A stretch of DNA of 64,000 bases from Lytechinus pictus (Eukaryota > Echinodermata > Echinoidea > Temnopleuroida > Toxopneustidae): the NCBI RefSeq assembly GCF_037042905.1, contig NC_087258.1:10405501-10469500 (forward strand). Direction: 5' to 3'. Shown here piece by piece: positions 47,261-58,300 of the stretch; the stretch's first letter is position 1; each line of letters opens with the position of its first letter. A program made the translations under genes and the position numbers. The notes beneath the pieces are model-generated. The model was not told the origin of the DNA and ran no database searches. It was given only the letters and a program-made list of their open reading frames with translations.

Positions 47261-47578
47261 AGTCAACCCTAACTAGGCCAGGCTATTTTGGTAGTTTATA
47301 ATGCAGGGGAGAGGCCTCCAAGGCCCCACCCTCTTGTTCTCTGCTGTCAACTTCTCGATCATGCCAAAAATTGACATGTATGTTTTGAAAAATTGTATGA
47401 TTTCATTGGTTATGCTAATTTATACATGAAATCAAGAGTTCTGCTGTGAATCAAGGTCAGGACCAAATATCATAATTTAGGGTCCAATCCCAATTTGAGA
47501 CCTCTTACGTAATTTTTTTTTTTAATGTGATATCAAAAGTACATGTAATTTCCTGTGAATTTTGATTTGTGAATTTCT

Positions 47579-48315
47579 GGGGCGGTATTCTGAACATTGT
47601 CTTTTCTCCATATTTTATCTTTTCTCAGAGATATGACAAAATCGGTATCCTGGTGGATGTCATAACTTTTGTCACAAAAATTGTCATAAATTTTGTCTCT
47701 TCTCTTTAGCGCGCACCAAAAATACGCGGCTTTAAATGCGTGTAATCCTTTCATACGATCAAAAGATATGACAGGGGGTAGCAGTCATAAATTTTGTCAT
47801 ATCTTATAGTACCAAATATCCCGATACACTGCCGAATGAATGTCTAGCATACAATATTATTTAGATTAGATTGTGGTATTAGTTTCACTCATCATCCATG
47901 ACAATTTTCAAAATTATTTTTTCATGCTACAATTAATTAGGCCCTACATATTAATTCCTCCTTTTTTTCTCTGTTTTCCTTCTTTTTCTACTTCTCTAAA
48001 ATCCTTCACAGCTCCGTCTCTCTTTGTAATTAAGCGCATCAATATTTGCATAGTTGCGCGATGCCAGTAACTGTATTGGGGATACGCCCTACCTGTCGCG
48101 GGGCCTTCCTATTGGCTAGAAGGGCTCCCACTGGGAACTAACAATGATTTTGATTGGTTTACTTCCGAAAAGATGGGCGGGAACTTTGAGAGATATGACA
48201 GGGAAAAGACAATGTTCAGAATAACGATTTTTGACAATCATAGCGGTGTCACAACTTAAAGAGAAATGACAAAATTTATGACAAAAGTTATGACAGTGTT
48301 CCAGAATACCACCCC
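47579..48315. mobile_element. GGGGCGGTATTCTG foldback element
   Basis: The ends GGGGCGGTATTCTGAAC and CCAGAATACCACCCC pair. Inner repeats of TTTTGTCATA and TATGACAAAA words alternate. A second internal junction (AAGACAATGTTCAGAATA near 48205) also pairs with the left end, which suggests nested or compound insertion. Confidence 0.75.
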
Positions 48316-48689
48316 TGATGTTTTTCTTTGGCTAGTTAGACAGTAACTTTTATTGAAATACATTTATGCAGGTACATGTAGAGTATTTGGGTTTTTCAGA
48401 TATATTCAATCTCCTTATGGGTATGTCTCTTACATATTTTTAATCAGTCATGAAGGTCAGCTGCATCAGTACTGTTAAAAGACCCTATTCAGAACCATAG
48501 AAAGTTATTACAAGAATGCAGCAGTTTTTAATTCAAATTCTAATTTGATTTTGTATACTTTAAAGATATGCAGACATTTTTATATTTATGTGCCTTTTCT
48601 ATGATCTTTACTTTCATACTTTGTGAACGTTATTTATGAATTACTTCCTCCAATGTTAAGTAGCCTCCTGTGCATGTCATAAGTGAGGG

Positions 48690-48950
48690 AAGGAAAATTC
48701 TTCTTTCTTCTCTCCCTTCTTTTTCCTCACCTCCTTGCCATATCTTTCTCCTCCTTCCTCCCTTCTCCAATTTCTATTCTTTACTCTTCTTTTCCTCTCA
48801 TCTTTACTCTTCTCCTCATCATCATCATTCTTATGATCCTACTTCTCCTCTTTCTCTTCCTTCATCCCCTTCTCCTTGTTCTCTTCCTCCTTACTTTTCT
48901 TCTTCTTCCTCCTTCTCCTTCCCCCTTCTCCTTTTCCACTTTCAAACAAA
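48690..48950. repeat. CT-rich polypyrimidine tract
   Basis: About 250 bp of TTCTCC/CTTCCT on the + strand, giving Ser/Pro/Leu/Phe-rich artefact frames. Confidence 0.95.
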
Positions 48951-49809
48951 AATGATGATTCCAAAATTGTACTTACCTGTTATTAGCAGTAACATATTAT
49001 ATCATGCACTTGAAACATACAAACAGGTATGACATCATAGAATGTGACAATGAATGTGTAAACACATTTGATGTGATTGTATATCAATAATATACCAGTA
49101 TGAAACTTCTTTAAAAATGTTGATATAGATGTTGAGGTATACAATGAATTCAGTAATGTAATACCGGTATGAGACTTTTTAAACAATGTTAATACAGATA
49201 TTGAGGTGTATAATATTTAATTTATATATGTACATGTATACTAATCTGAAATCATATTGAGCAATCTATTTTTATTACAAGTTAGGGTATATGTTCAAAT
49301 TTCCTAAACAATATATTTCAAAATATAGAGTATACTTATCATCAATTGTCACAAGGACAAAATACAAGTCCATACAAAAGTGCAAGAAAATAAAAAGCAG
49401 ATTTGTTTTTTCACATGCCCCACACATGGTCATTTTTACCTACATAATGTGATTTTCCTTTGGCTCTGTTGATATGTTACGTTTTTGTTAATTTTTTATA
49501 ATACATATTCATATTTTAAGGACAAATTTTACTTGAAACTAAAATCTCAATTGAAATATTGAAATTTCTTAAAATGTACAATGCTTACTGTTATAAAATT
49601 TATTAAAGATTTTGCTTTTTATAAATGTACATCTAGTAAGAGTGTTCAGTATCCTTTATACTGTATGAATGTGGATATTTTCTTCTTTAAAATTGAAAAG
49701 GTAAATTTATTTTTTAAATGCAAGAGCAAGAATATAGTGATTTGTGTTATTTTGATTGTAGTTATGGGAAATAAAATAGCAATAGGTTGCCATTGGTATA
49801 CATGTACCT

Positions 49810-49999
49810 GGGAGTGTTTCACAAAGAGTTAAGTATGACATTAAGTCACACTTAAATGTCCAGTTGCGCGCCATTTAAAAGGCATCACCACATTGGTCAA
49901 ATCATACAATCATTAACATTGCGCATTATATGATATGTGCACGTCGGCACTTAACGTGACTTTAAGTCACTCATGCACCGAACTCTTTGTGAGACAGCC
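49810..49999. mobile_element. GTTTCACAAAGAGTT foldback element
   Basis: The outer arms read GTTTCACAAAGAGTTAAGT and AACTCTTTGTGAGACAG. The inner arms TTAAGTCACACTTAAATG and CACTTAACGTGACTTTAAG also pair. Part of the group of small hairpin elements with CACAAAGAGTT-like termini. Confidence 0.75.
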
Positions 50000-50681
50000 T
50001 CAATACTTTGTGACCGAGTGTTGTTGCATCATGTCTGTTCGAACCTTGACACATCTTTTCAATGAACAGATGACAAACAAGGATACTTGCTTTGGCAAAC
50101 AAATTGTGGAAAACATTGTACCACTGGAATATACGGTACATCATGCAATTTTAATGAAACTTTTCAGAAAACAAAAGAAAAGTAATGAGTCTAACAAAAC
50201 ATTTTTCAATGATAAGAAAAGGAATACTAGTAGTTCTGGAACTATGAACAAAATACTAAAATAAAATGAAAAATTGCCAAAAGTTCAAAGTAGACTTTCA
50301 TTAGTTCCTATGCAAGATGTGTCTTATTAAGTGTTTTCATGTTTCTTTAGAATTCAAAAGACAACTACGACTTGTACACAGGCAAGATATTATTACAACA
50401 GAATATAATACAGTGTGCACTTTCTGGAGTTGAAATTACTTGTCAGATGTTGGTGAGGATAGCAATTTTTGTCATCTCTTTCTTCCTTATCAAAGAAACC
50501 ATTATACAGTACTTCTGTGTCACCTCAGCATCTTCCACAGACACTGAATATTCTTGTCTTTACTTATTCTGCTACAACTTGTGACTGGTGTAGATTTGAG
50601 CGGAAAACCTTGCGTGTGTGTGGGGGGGGTATTGTGTCATCATCCCCCTCCCTTGAATAGCATGATCACTGTTCCCTGACA

Positions 50682-50868
50682 TTTGCTACGGGGACAATCG
50701 CTCCGAAGGAAAATCTGCACATTAAGCCGAACATAAAACCGAACCTCCAAAACCTAACCCTTATTGCATTATTCTGAACCAAAAACACCTATTATAATTC
50801 TTACTCTAACCGTATGCCCTCTGAGATATCAAGATCAGAGCGAATGTCACAGAAGCATTTGTTGTGTC
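50682..50868 (-). repeat. Dispersed hairpin-ended repeat, copy B
   Basis: Reverse complement of the repeat at 15235-15424. It has GACATTTGCT at one end, ATCAGAGCGAATGTCACAG at the other, with AACATAAAACCGAACCTCC and TAACCCTTATTG in the same relative positions. Confidence 0.7.
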
Positions 50869-51247
50869 ACCGATCACACATCCACATCAATTTACATCCA
50901 ATCTTCAAGTGATACAATTCCCCCCCCCCCCCTCGATTTTTTTTTTTTTGGGGGGGTAGCTTGTGAGGACCAAAAATTCCAAATATTTCATTCATTTTGC
51001 CACTGGTAGCATTGGTATATGCAGTTAACACTCATTTCAAAACCTATTATGTCTTTTGACAAATATGATTTACAGGGTGGGTGTCTGTGAGGGAAACCAT
51101 ACTTGCATCCATATCACCGACAGTTTCTATTCCAGTTAAAAAAAAAAAAACATGGATATCAACAAAGAGTACAAATCTTCTTGGGCACCTTGTCAAAAGT
51201 CAGAGCCACATCTTTCCTGCAGGGAACCCACAAGCGACTTTTAAAAT

Positions 51248-51455
51248 TGGGCAATTCCATAAAATGATCAACCTTTTTGTACGTCCAACCCCCATTTTTT
51301 GTCAAGTCTTACTTCACTCCATAAACTGATCAAGTCATGGTCCTTTGACTTGAGAACATTACAGACTGTCAAAGGAACAAGAAATCAGAGACAGAAAATT
51401 TCATTAAGGTCCCACATATAGGGGGTCGGACGTACATATTTCATGGAATTGCCCA
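51248..51455 (+). mobile_element. TGGGCAATTCCAT-ended element, copy 1
   Basis: The termini TGGGCAATTCCATAAAAT and ATGGAATTGCCCA are inverted. Next to them CGTCCAACCCCCAT and GGGGGTCGGACGTAC also pair. A reverse-oriented copy with the same internal order lies at 63282-63483. Confidence 0.8.
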
Positions 51456-51529
51456 CTTACATTTTATAATTAGACAAGACGATGGGGAATGCTGGAAAGC
51501 CGTTATGACAAGATGCGAAGCAACTTAAC

Positions 51530-51796
51530 AGCAGGGTTCATGCTTGATGCAGCACTGACCTTAGAAGAGGTGCCTTAGTTACCAATGTGGGCATGTGGTC
51601 AACAATCCTGGAACCACAATGACTAATTCTCACATTTCATGATGGACAATGGGAAATGCAGGAGAGCCACTGAGAAAACATGCATAGCTCCTTTTAATAC
51701 AATGAGACTCATGCTAGATGCAGCACTGACCTTAGAAGAGGTGCCTTAGTTACCAATGTGGGCATGTGGTCAACACTCCTGGAACCACCTTCCCCT
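51530..51796. repeat. Local tandem duplication
   Basis: A block of about 75 bp beginning GATGCAGCACTGACC and ending TCCTGGAACCAC appears twice, about 180 bp apart, and almost identically. The weaker sequence before each copy is also alignable, so the unit is probably about 180 bp. It lies just 3' of SRPRB and could be part of its 3' UTR. Confidence 0.85.
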
Positions 51797-52150
51797 TTCG
51801 GTCTAGATAAGGACACATGAATGTCAAGAGCACATCTTTTCTAAACAAAATTACAGTCACATGGATGAGAAGCGTGGAACAGCCTTCCCTTGTCAGGTAC
51901 ACACAGCCTTACCTTGACAAAAGGAAGTAACACAAGTGTAATTTCCTCTCAAGAGCAAAACGAATCTGTGACTGACACCAATGCATTGGCAAGATGGTTA
52001 ACCAGCTATATCCCATAGTAGGATCAGTATATTTCTATAAAATTTTGCCTGGAAGAAGAAATCAACTTGTAAGACATAAGCACACTAGAAACTTAATTTC
52101 AGTTAATATGGCTCTTGCTTCCTTTTGTCAAAGTAGGAAGCATAGGCATA

Positions 52151-52364
52151 TCAAACTAGATTTGAGATCCACTCTGAGACGGTGTTGAGCTCGCCTTCAT
52201 CACTGGCCGAGCTTCCTCTAGCACTGCACTCCACAAAGTCAACAGGATTGGAGAGGTAGGAGAAATCAAAGTCCTTTCCTTGCTTCCCAAGGAACTTGTT
52301 GGTGTCTCCGGCTGAGCCGTCTGTGCTGGATAAAGTGGCAGCTCTGGTTACTCTCAGAGTAGTC
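52151..52364 (-). CDS. SRPRB: SRPRB exon 5 (stop)
   Basis: Acceptor cttcaatgcag; stop TGA at 52153-52151. It encodes LRVTRAATLSST, GKQGKDFDFSYL, VDFVECSARGS and SEWISNLV, corresponding to the end of vertebrate SRPRB. Confidence 0.94.
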
Positions 52365-55300
52365 CTGCATTGAAGTGAAGGAATAGGAAATTAGAAGCGC
52401 CGAGTCAGTATGGTGTGTTACAGAAATGAGAATGCACACTACAAGATTTGTTACGATTCGAATTTCAAGGATATCATATTAGCATTTGATATGAACATTC
52501 CAACCCATCCCATTTCATAAAGATTACAAGTTTACCATCAGCCAATCGCATTGAATGATTTCAGTAGCTTTTAACGGTTATGGCAAATTTACAAGTTTTA
52601 TGAAACTGGTCCCCTGAGCGATCAATGTTAGTCGATTATCGCCAGCAAAACATTGCCAATAACACAATATATCACCGAGTCTTAAAATTCATTATATATA
52701 TATATAATATATACGTTCATTATGAGCTGCAGTTGTGCGAGAGCAGGGAAGGGGGAAAGGATTCTTTGGTACTTTTTCATATAAAGTGGACATTTGGGTA
52801 CCAACTTGCGAAGTTCAGATTTTTTTTTTTTAAGCAATACAGAGCAGCATTTGTGATCAATAAATACTGATTAACTTTTCAATAATCATATATATTAAGG
52901 TCATACCATGTCACAGTGATATCAACATAATCATATAAAACAATATTGAGTCTTAAATACTTTTTTTCAATATCACATAATATCTTTCATTTTCATAATA
53001 TCAAAATATCGCCCAGCACTACTTTACACAAATAAAAATGAACTTACATTTCTTTCTCCAGGAGAGTCTGGATGATCCTCGCCGACTTCGCCATGGTGAT
53101 GTCCTGTTTGTTACAAGCTATAAGGAACGGTGTGTTGAGGTTGGTGGTTGTTGAATCGCTCAGGAGCGTGTAGAGGAACTCTGCTACCTCCTTCAAATCT
53201 TTGGTTATGCTTGAACTATCCACAAGGAATATCACTCCCCTAAAAATGAAATGATTCAAGTTTTATTCATTTTATTTTATTCATTCATGTTCTTACAAGG
53301 TGAGGTGATACATTGGGAACATGACCAGGGGTTTGTTTCCCAGACAGTTACATCTATTACAACTTTGTCATTATGGCAACTACATGTACCACGGTAACAG
53401 GGCTCAGCAACCAATCACAATGGAAGTTACAATACTAACCAAGTTACAATGGAGGTAGAGGTATCGTGGTGTAGGGGTTCAGTCACATGACTCTTAAACC
53501 AAGGGTAAGGATTTGAATCCCACCCGGCGCTTATGTCCTTTGGCAAGGCACTTATCCATGTTTGTCACTCTCCACCCAGGTGTTAACTCTTAACATGCCA
53601 TACACACTACTAACCCAACGCCACAGTGCTAATCCGATGCTAATCCCCTGTGCCAGCCACAAAATCCCCCTGTGCCACATTGATTTTGGGATCGCGAGTC
53701 GTATTCACTCCTTTCAATAGTCATGATTACAATTGCTTGTAACTCTCTAACGATTAGTTTATCCACAAAATGTTGTGTAGTAAAGTTGTAGGAAATTTCA
53801 TACCCCTTAGAATGGTGTCCTCATTATATGGATTGGTTATTATCTTTACCGCTAAAAATGAGTTGTATCAAGAAGTTCCATTTTGTGGAGTGTTTTGTAT
53901 GCATCATAGCGAACCTCATCAGGATAAAAAAACCTAGGTCTCTTCCCTCTCGGAGGCGGAGCCATATCTTGTAAAAATGTAGAAATACTAGAAAAAGTCG
54001 AATGTAAACCACGTGAGTAAGTTGATCTGTCAGAAAGCAGAGTTCGCACTGCACACAATAGTGCTAATTACGGCGTGCATGAAATGCGCAATACAATGCA
54101 AAACGGCGTAACAATGATTGTAATTCCGAATGTGCGCAGTCATGCACGAAGCAGGCGAGGGTAGGAAACAATGCAAGCACAAAGCAATCAATAGTAGGCG
54201 TGCGAGCACGAGTGTGGCATGTTATAGTAGGATACGTAGCGTGCACGAAGCACTCAATGAGTTAAATTGGTACCCAGTAGGATGTGAACATCAATGGGAT
54301 TAGATTGGCATGTGTGCACTGATAAATGGTTGCCTGGCCAGGATACTCCCCAGGGAGTGGTGATGGTGCTTTTTATGTATTAAACAGTGATGAATCCTAT
54401 TGACAGGGGTAATAATAATTACAATGTAAAGCGCTTAGAACCCAAGGCATGAGGCACTACATAAATGTAACTATTATCATTATTACTATTACAATAGTTG
54501 TAAATAAAGGTTATATCACTTATATATCATTTCTTCTCTAAATGGAACATGGGTAATATAGACTCAAACACTAAATTGAAAATATTCATTCACCTTGCTT
54601 GGGTCTTGAATCGATTCCAGAACTGTATCCTTTGCCTGTCATTGCCAGGGATGTCAATGACCTCAAGTAACATTGAACTTTGACCTATGACCTGGTATGG
54701 CCCAGAGTTCTCCTTGATTGATGTGTAGCTTTCGATGGCCTTTTTGTGAACGAGCTAGAGAGAAAAAAAGATAGCTAAAGATTAAAAGCCAGGCATCTGC
54801 TCAGAACTATTTACAAAATTTCTAACCGAATCTACAATACATTTCTTTGTACAAGAGTGGAAATTAAAAAGAAAATTAGAATTAAGTTCCTGTCATTATC
54901 ATAATGGATGTGGTATGGAAGTTCATGTGGAATCTTCTCATAAACATAAGTTGACAACAAAAGAGCTGAACACAACTCAATATCTTGTTATATCACAAAT
55001 ATCATATGTTACAAAATAGTGAATATTAAATCATGTTCCATTATAAATTTTGAATTAATTGCTGCTGTTCATCATACCTAATTAATGCATTGTGAGATTA
55101 TGTGGACTTACCCTGCTATAAAGAAGAGTTTTTCCCGACTCACAGAGACCAAGCACAAGGACAGAACGGCGGTTGTTTCGACTTCCTCTGAACAATCTCA
55201 GCAAGACTGCAATGAAAAGATAGGCAGAAATATTTTTAAATGGTAAAATTTTGAAAGGTCAATGAGAGAACTATCAGACTGATCAATACTTCAATAGGGC

Positions 55301-58300
55301 ATTCAAGGACCAATGCCATATGCCATGGTTGCCTTGATTAAGTTTTTTAAGGAACCGGGGAGGGGGGGGTACTTAGTATATGTGCCGCGGTTGAGACCCT
55401 CAGTTTCAGCCTAAATTTTTGTTCCATGCAGTGAACAAACTGCCGGCATGCTCATGATGCTGCAGGCGAATCTTTTGGTTGCTAACTTCAGTCCATATCA
55501 AAATTACGGCAAAGGGTGTAGCGGTAGTGAAGTGTAGTGGGACGGCTGGAGCCTGCACGAGCCAAGCGAAGTGGTCTGACTGAGGATTCGGACAATGTTG
55601 ACAAAATCGATTGAAGCCGAAATATCCAGCCGATTGCGATATTCGGAAAAGCGGTGGGTAGACCTGATTGACCTTGACTAGAAATGCCACATGATTTTTT
55701 TATTTTCAGAAAAAGTATGTCTTGTGACCATTCATTTTTAAGCTTATGACTTGCTCTACACTGTAACGTTTATCTTAAATTTACAAACTAATGCATAGTA
55801 AAGGAGTCAAAATTTGCATATTTTTCCACTGAAAATTTACAAGATTTTTACAAAAGTGATTACATGGAGATACCAGTAAAATATGAAGGTCATGACCATT
55901 CATTTTGAAGCCTATGGGATGCTCTACATTCTCAGAGTACGTTTTTTTAAACATAATTACCTTGAATATGCAAATTAATGCATATTTAATTAGGTGCAAT
56001 TTGCATAATTTTTCGTCAAACTTTATGAAAATTTTCTCAGTGATGAGTCAACATGGATTTGTCTTTTGGTTTATACAAAATAGTGTACACTTTATAATAA
56101 CTTCATCACATTTTTAATTCAAATATGTTCTAGAAAGTCTAAAACACATTTCTATGTTTGTATGCAAATCATATGCACAAATCAATGCATGCCTTTGATG
56201 TCACAATAAACATAAAGTGCCAAATATATGCTGCGGACCTGTGGTGTCACACTTTGTTTAGATGTACATGTGAATGTGAATGGGTGGGAATTTGTGCCTA
56301 AATTTATGTGTAACATCTGAGCATTTTTTTTAGGTGATCTATGTCATTTTTTGCTCCTCCCCTACCCTCTGTTCTGGATCATCCTTGTACACTTGCTATG
56401 AAAGAAACAAAATAAAATAAGGGGGGTCGGGGTGATTTCTCCTCTGAAATTATTATTATACAGTGCGTATCAATAAAAAGTTTACACTTTGAAAAAGCCC
56501 TGGGGATTCAAAATATACAACATGTGGGTAATTTTTTCACATAATCTTGGGTTTGGGTCTCATCTATCCAATGAAAGTAAAAGTTTTGACAGAATGTTAC
56601 ACTTGAGTGAGCACTGTTCATTTTTGTAAAGCTCGCAGAAATCTGTTTGCGCAGAAATGCTTGTTTTCACGCTGTGTCAAGGGGAAAGGGCGGAATCAAA
56701 CTTACCATGCAAAACATTTCTCATACATTTCCTTTGCACTTTTAGTCAATTGACATAAAACGGATACGTTCAAGCATTTTGTAACAATTTTGCCACCCAA
56801 ATTGAAATTTCAACATTTAGTAAGCACAACCTTTACCCTTTTTGTGCTAGCTGGATTTTGAGGACATAACTGAACCTGAACAAAAGTTTATATCAGACAT
56901 CTCCAGCATGTATTCACTGAGTTTTTATCATTTAAAGTGGGTTTACATTTCATCTTTCATTCAATACTTGTTTCTCCACACTTTTCCCAAGCTTGACAAT
57001 GATAAACAAAATTAAAATCAAGCCTAAGCCATTTCATGTCAATCACAGCTCAGTGTAAAACAAATATCGTCTCGATGGCCTCGGTGTGTGGGGGAGTGGG
57101 GTGGGGCGCAATGCACTCTTCGAAGTGTTTTGGGTAAGGAAACAAGTTTAAAAAGGTAAAAGATATCTTCAAATCAATTTTGCTAGCTAAATTCCATGTT
57201 TTCTTCATGATTTAGGTCTACTTTTATTTACATAACTACTTCAAAGTTCTGCGCAAATCATTTTTCACTAAATTTTCAAAAGTAAGTGGTGCTCACTCAA
57301 GCGGAAATATTTTTCGAAAGTTATATTGTCATTTACTTAAATAGATCTGTACCAATGTTAAAATGTGGAAAAATCTTCAGGATATTAGAAATATATAATT
57401 TTACAGGATGTTTTCAAAGTGTAAACTTTTTTTTGATACGCACTGTATATTAATATATTTTAGGTAACTCTTTCAGTGACATCAACATTGACAAACAACA
57501 ATTAAATACTTGATATATAATCATAAATCAACAAAAAACTTCATATATATAGATCAAGAAACCAGTAGAATAATAGAACAAAGAATTTATTGAACAATAT
57601 CAACATGTACATTATCTTTATAAATAACTTTAACTGGTATATTCATAATTCCCTTTTACTGAAAGGATTAAAAATATAATATAGAAAGAAAAACAAAGGG
57701 AAAGACAGCCACATCCGCGCAAAACTTTCTAAACTTAAATCAATCCTTGACTTTGACATCAGCCCCCCCCCCCCCCCTTCCCCACATACCTACGAAAGCA
57801 AGCCCCCACAATTGTGACAGATATTGCAAATTCAGCATGTAAGTAGCGCATCCCCAATTTTTTTTTTAATTGCTTGGATCATGAGCCACCTTCCCTGCCC
57901 CCCCAAAAAAAAATATATATATGGAGGCCTTGCCCCCTGAATCCATTATTATAAAAACACAGATCTATACAGATCTATTCTACTTTCCAAATATGTTTTA
58001 ACCCCTGGCCCAGGGAAAAACATAAATAAAGGGGGTAATGCAATTTGACCCCCCCCCCCTTCTATTCTCACAATCCATTCCTCATTCATTGCGAACAATA
58101 CATCATCATCATCAAATCATGTCCAATGGTTAAATATTACAATAAAATCATTTTTAAAGGAAAGAGTTGTCAAATGTTAAATATATCTTTAAAACTGATA
58201 CACTCAGGCGAAATATCCTGAAAGACGTCCCCGTAAATTATGTTTCGTGGGATTAAGTACATTTTGCCTTTCTGCCAGAGAGGGTGCATTTACCCTTCCA

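Larger units (their letters stand above)
46432..52150. other. Convergent intergenic region, SLC12A9 / SRPRB
   Basis: This lies between the two stop codons and must contain both 3' UTRs. I see no other gene. It contains a Mutator-like element, several foldbacks, a CT-rich tract, a hairpin-ended repeat and a short tandem duplication, all listed separately. An AATAAA at 47012 lies inside the Mutator-like element; I do not assign it to either gene. Confidence 0.7.
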
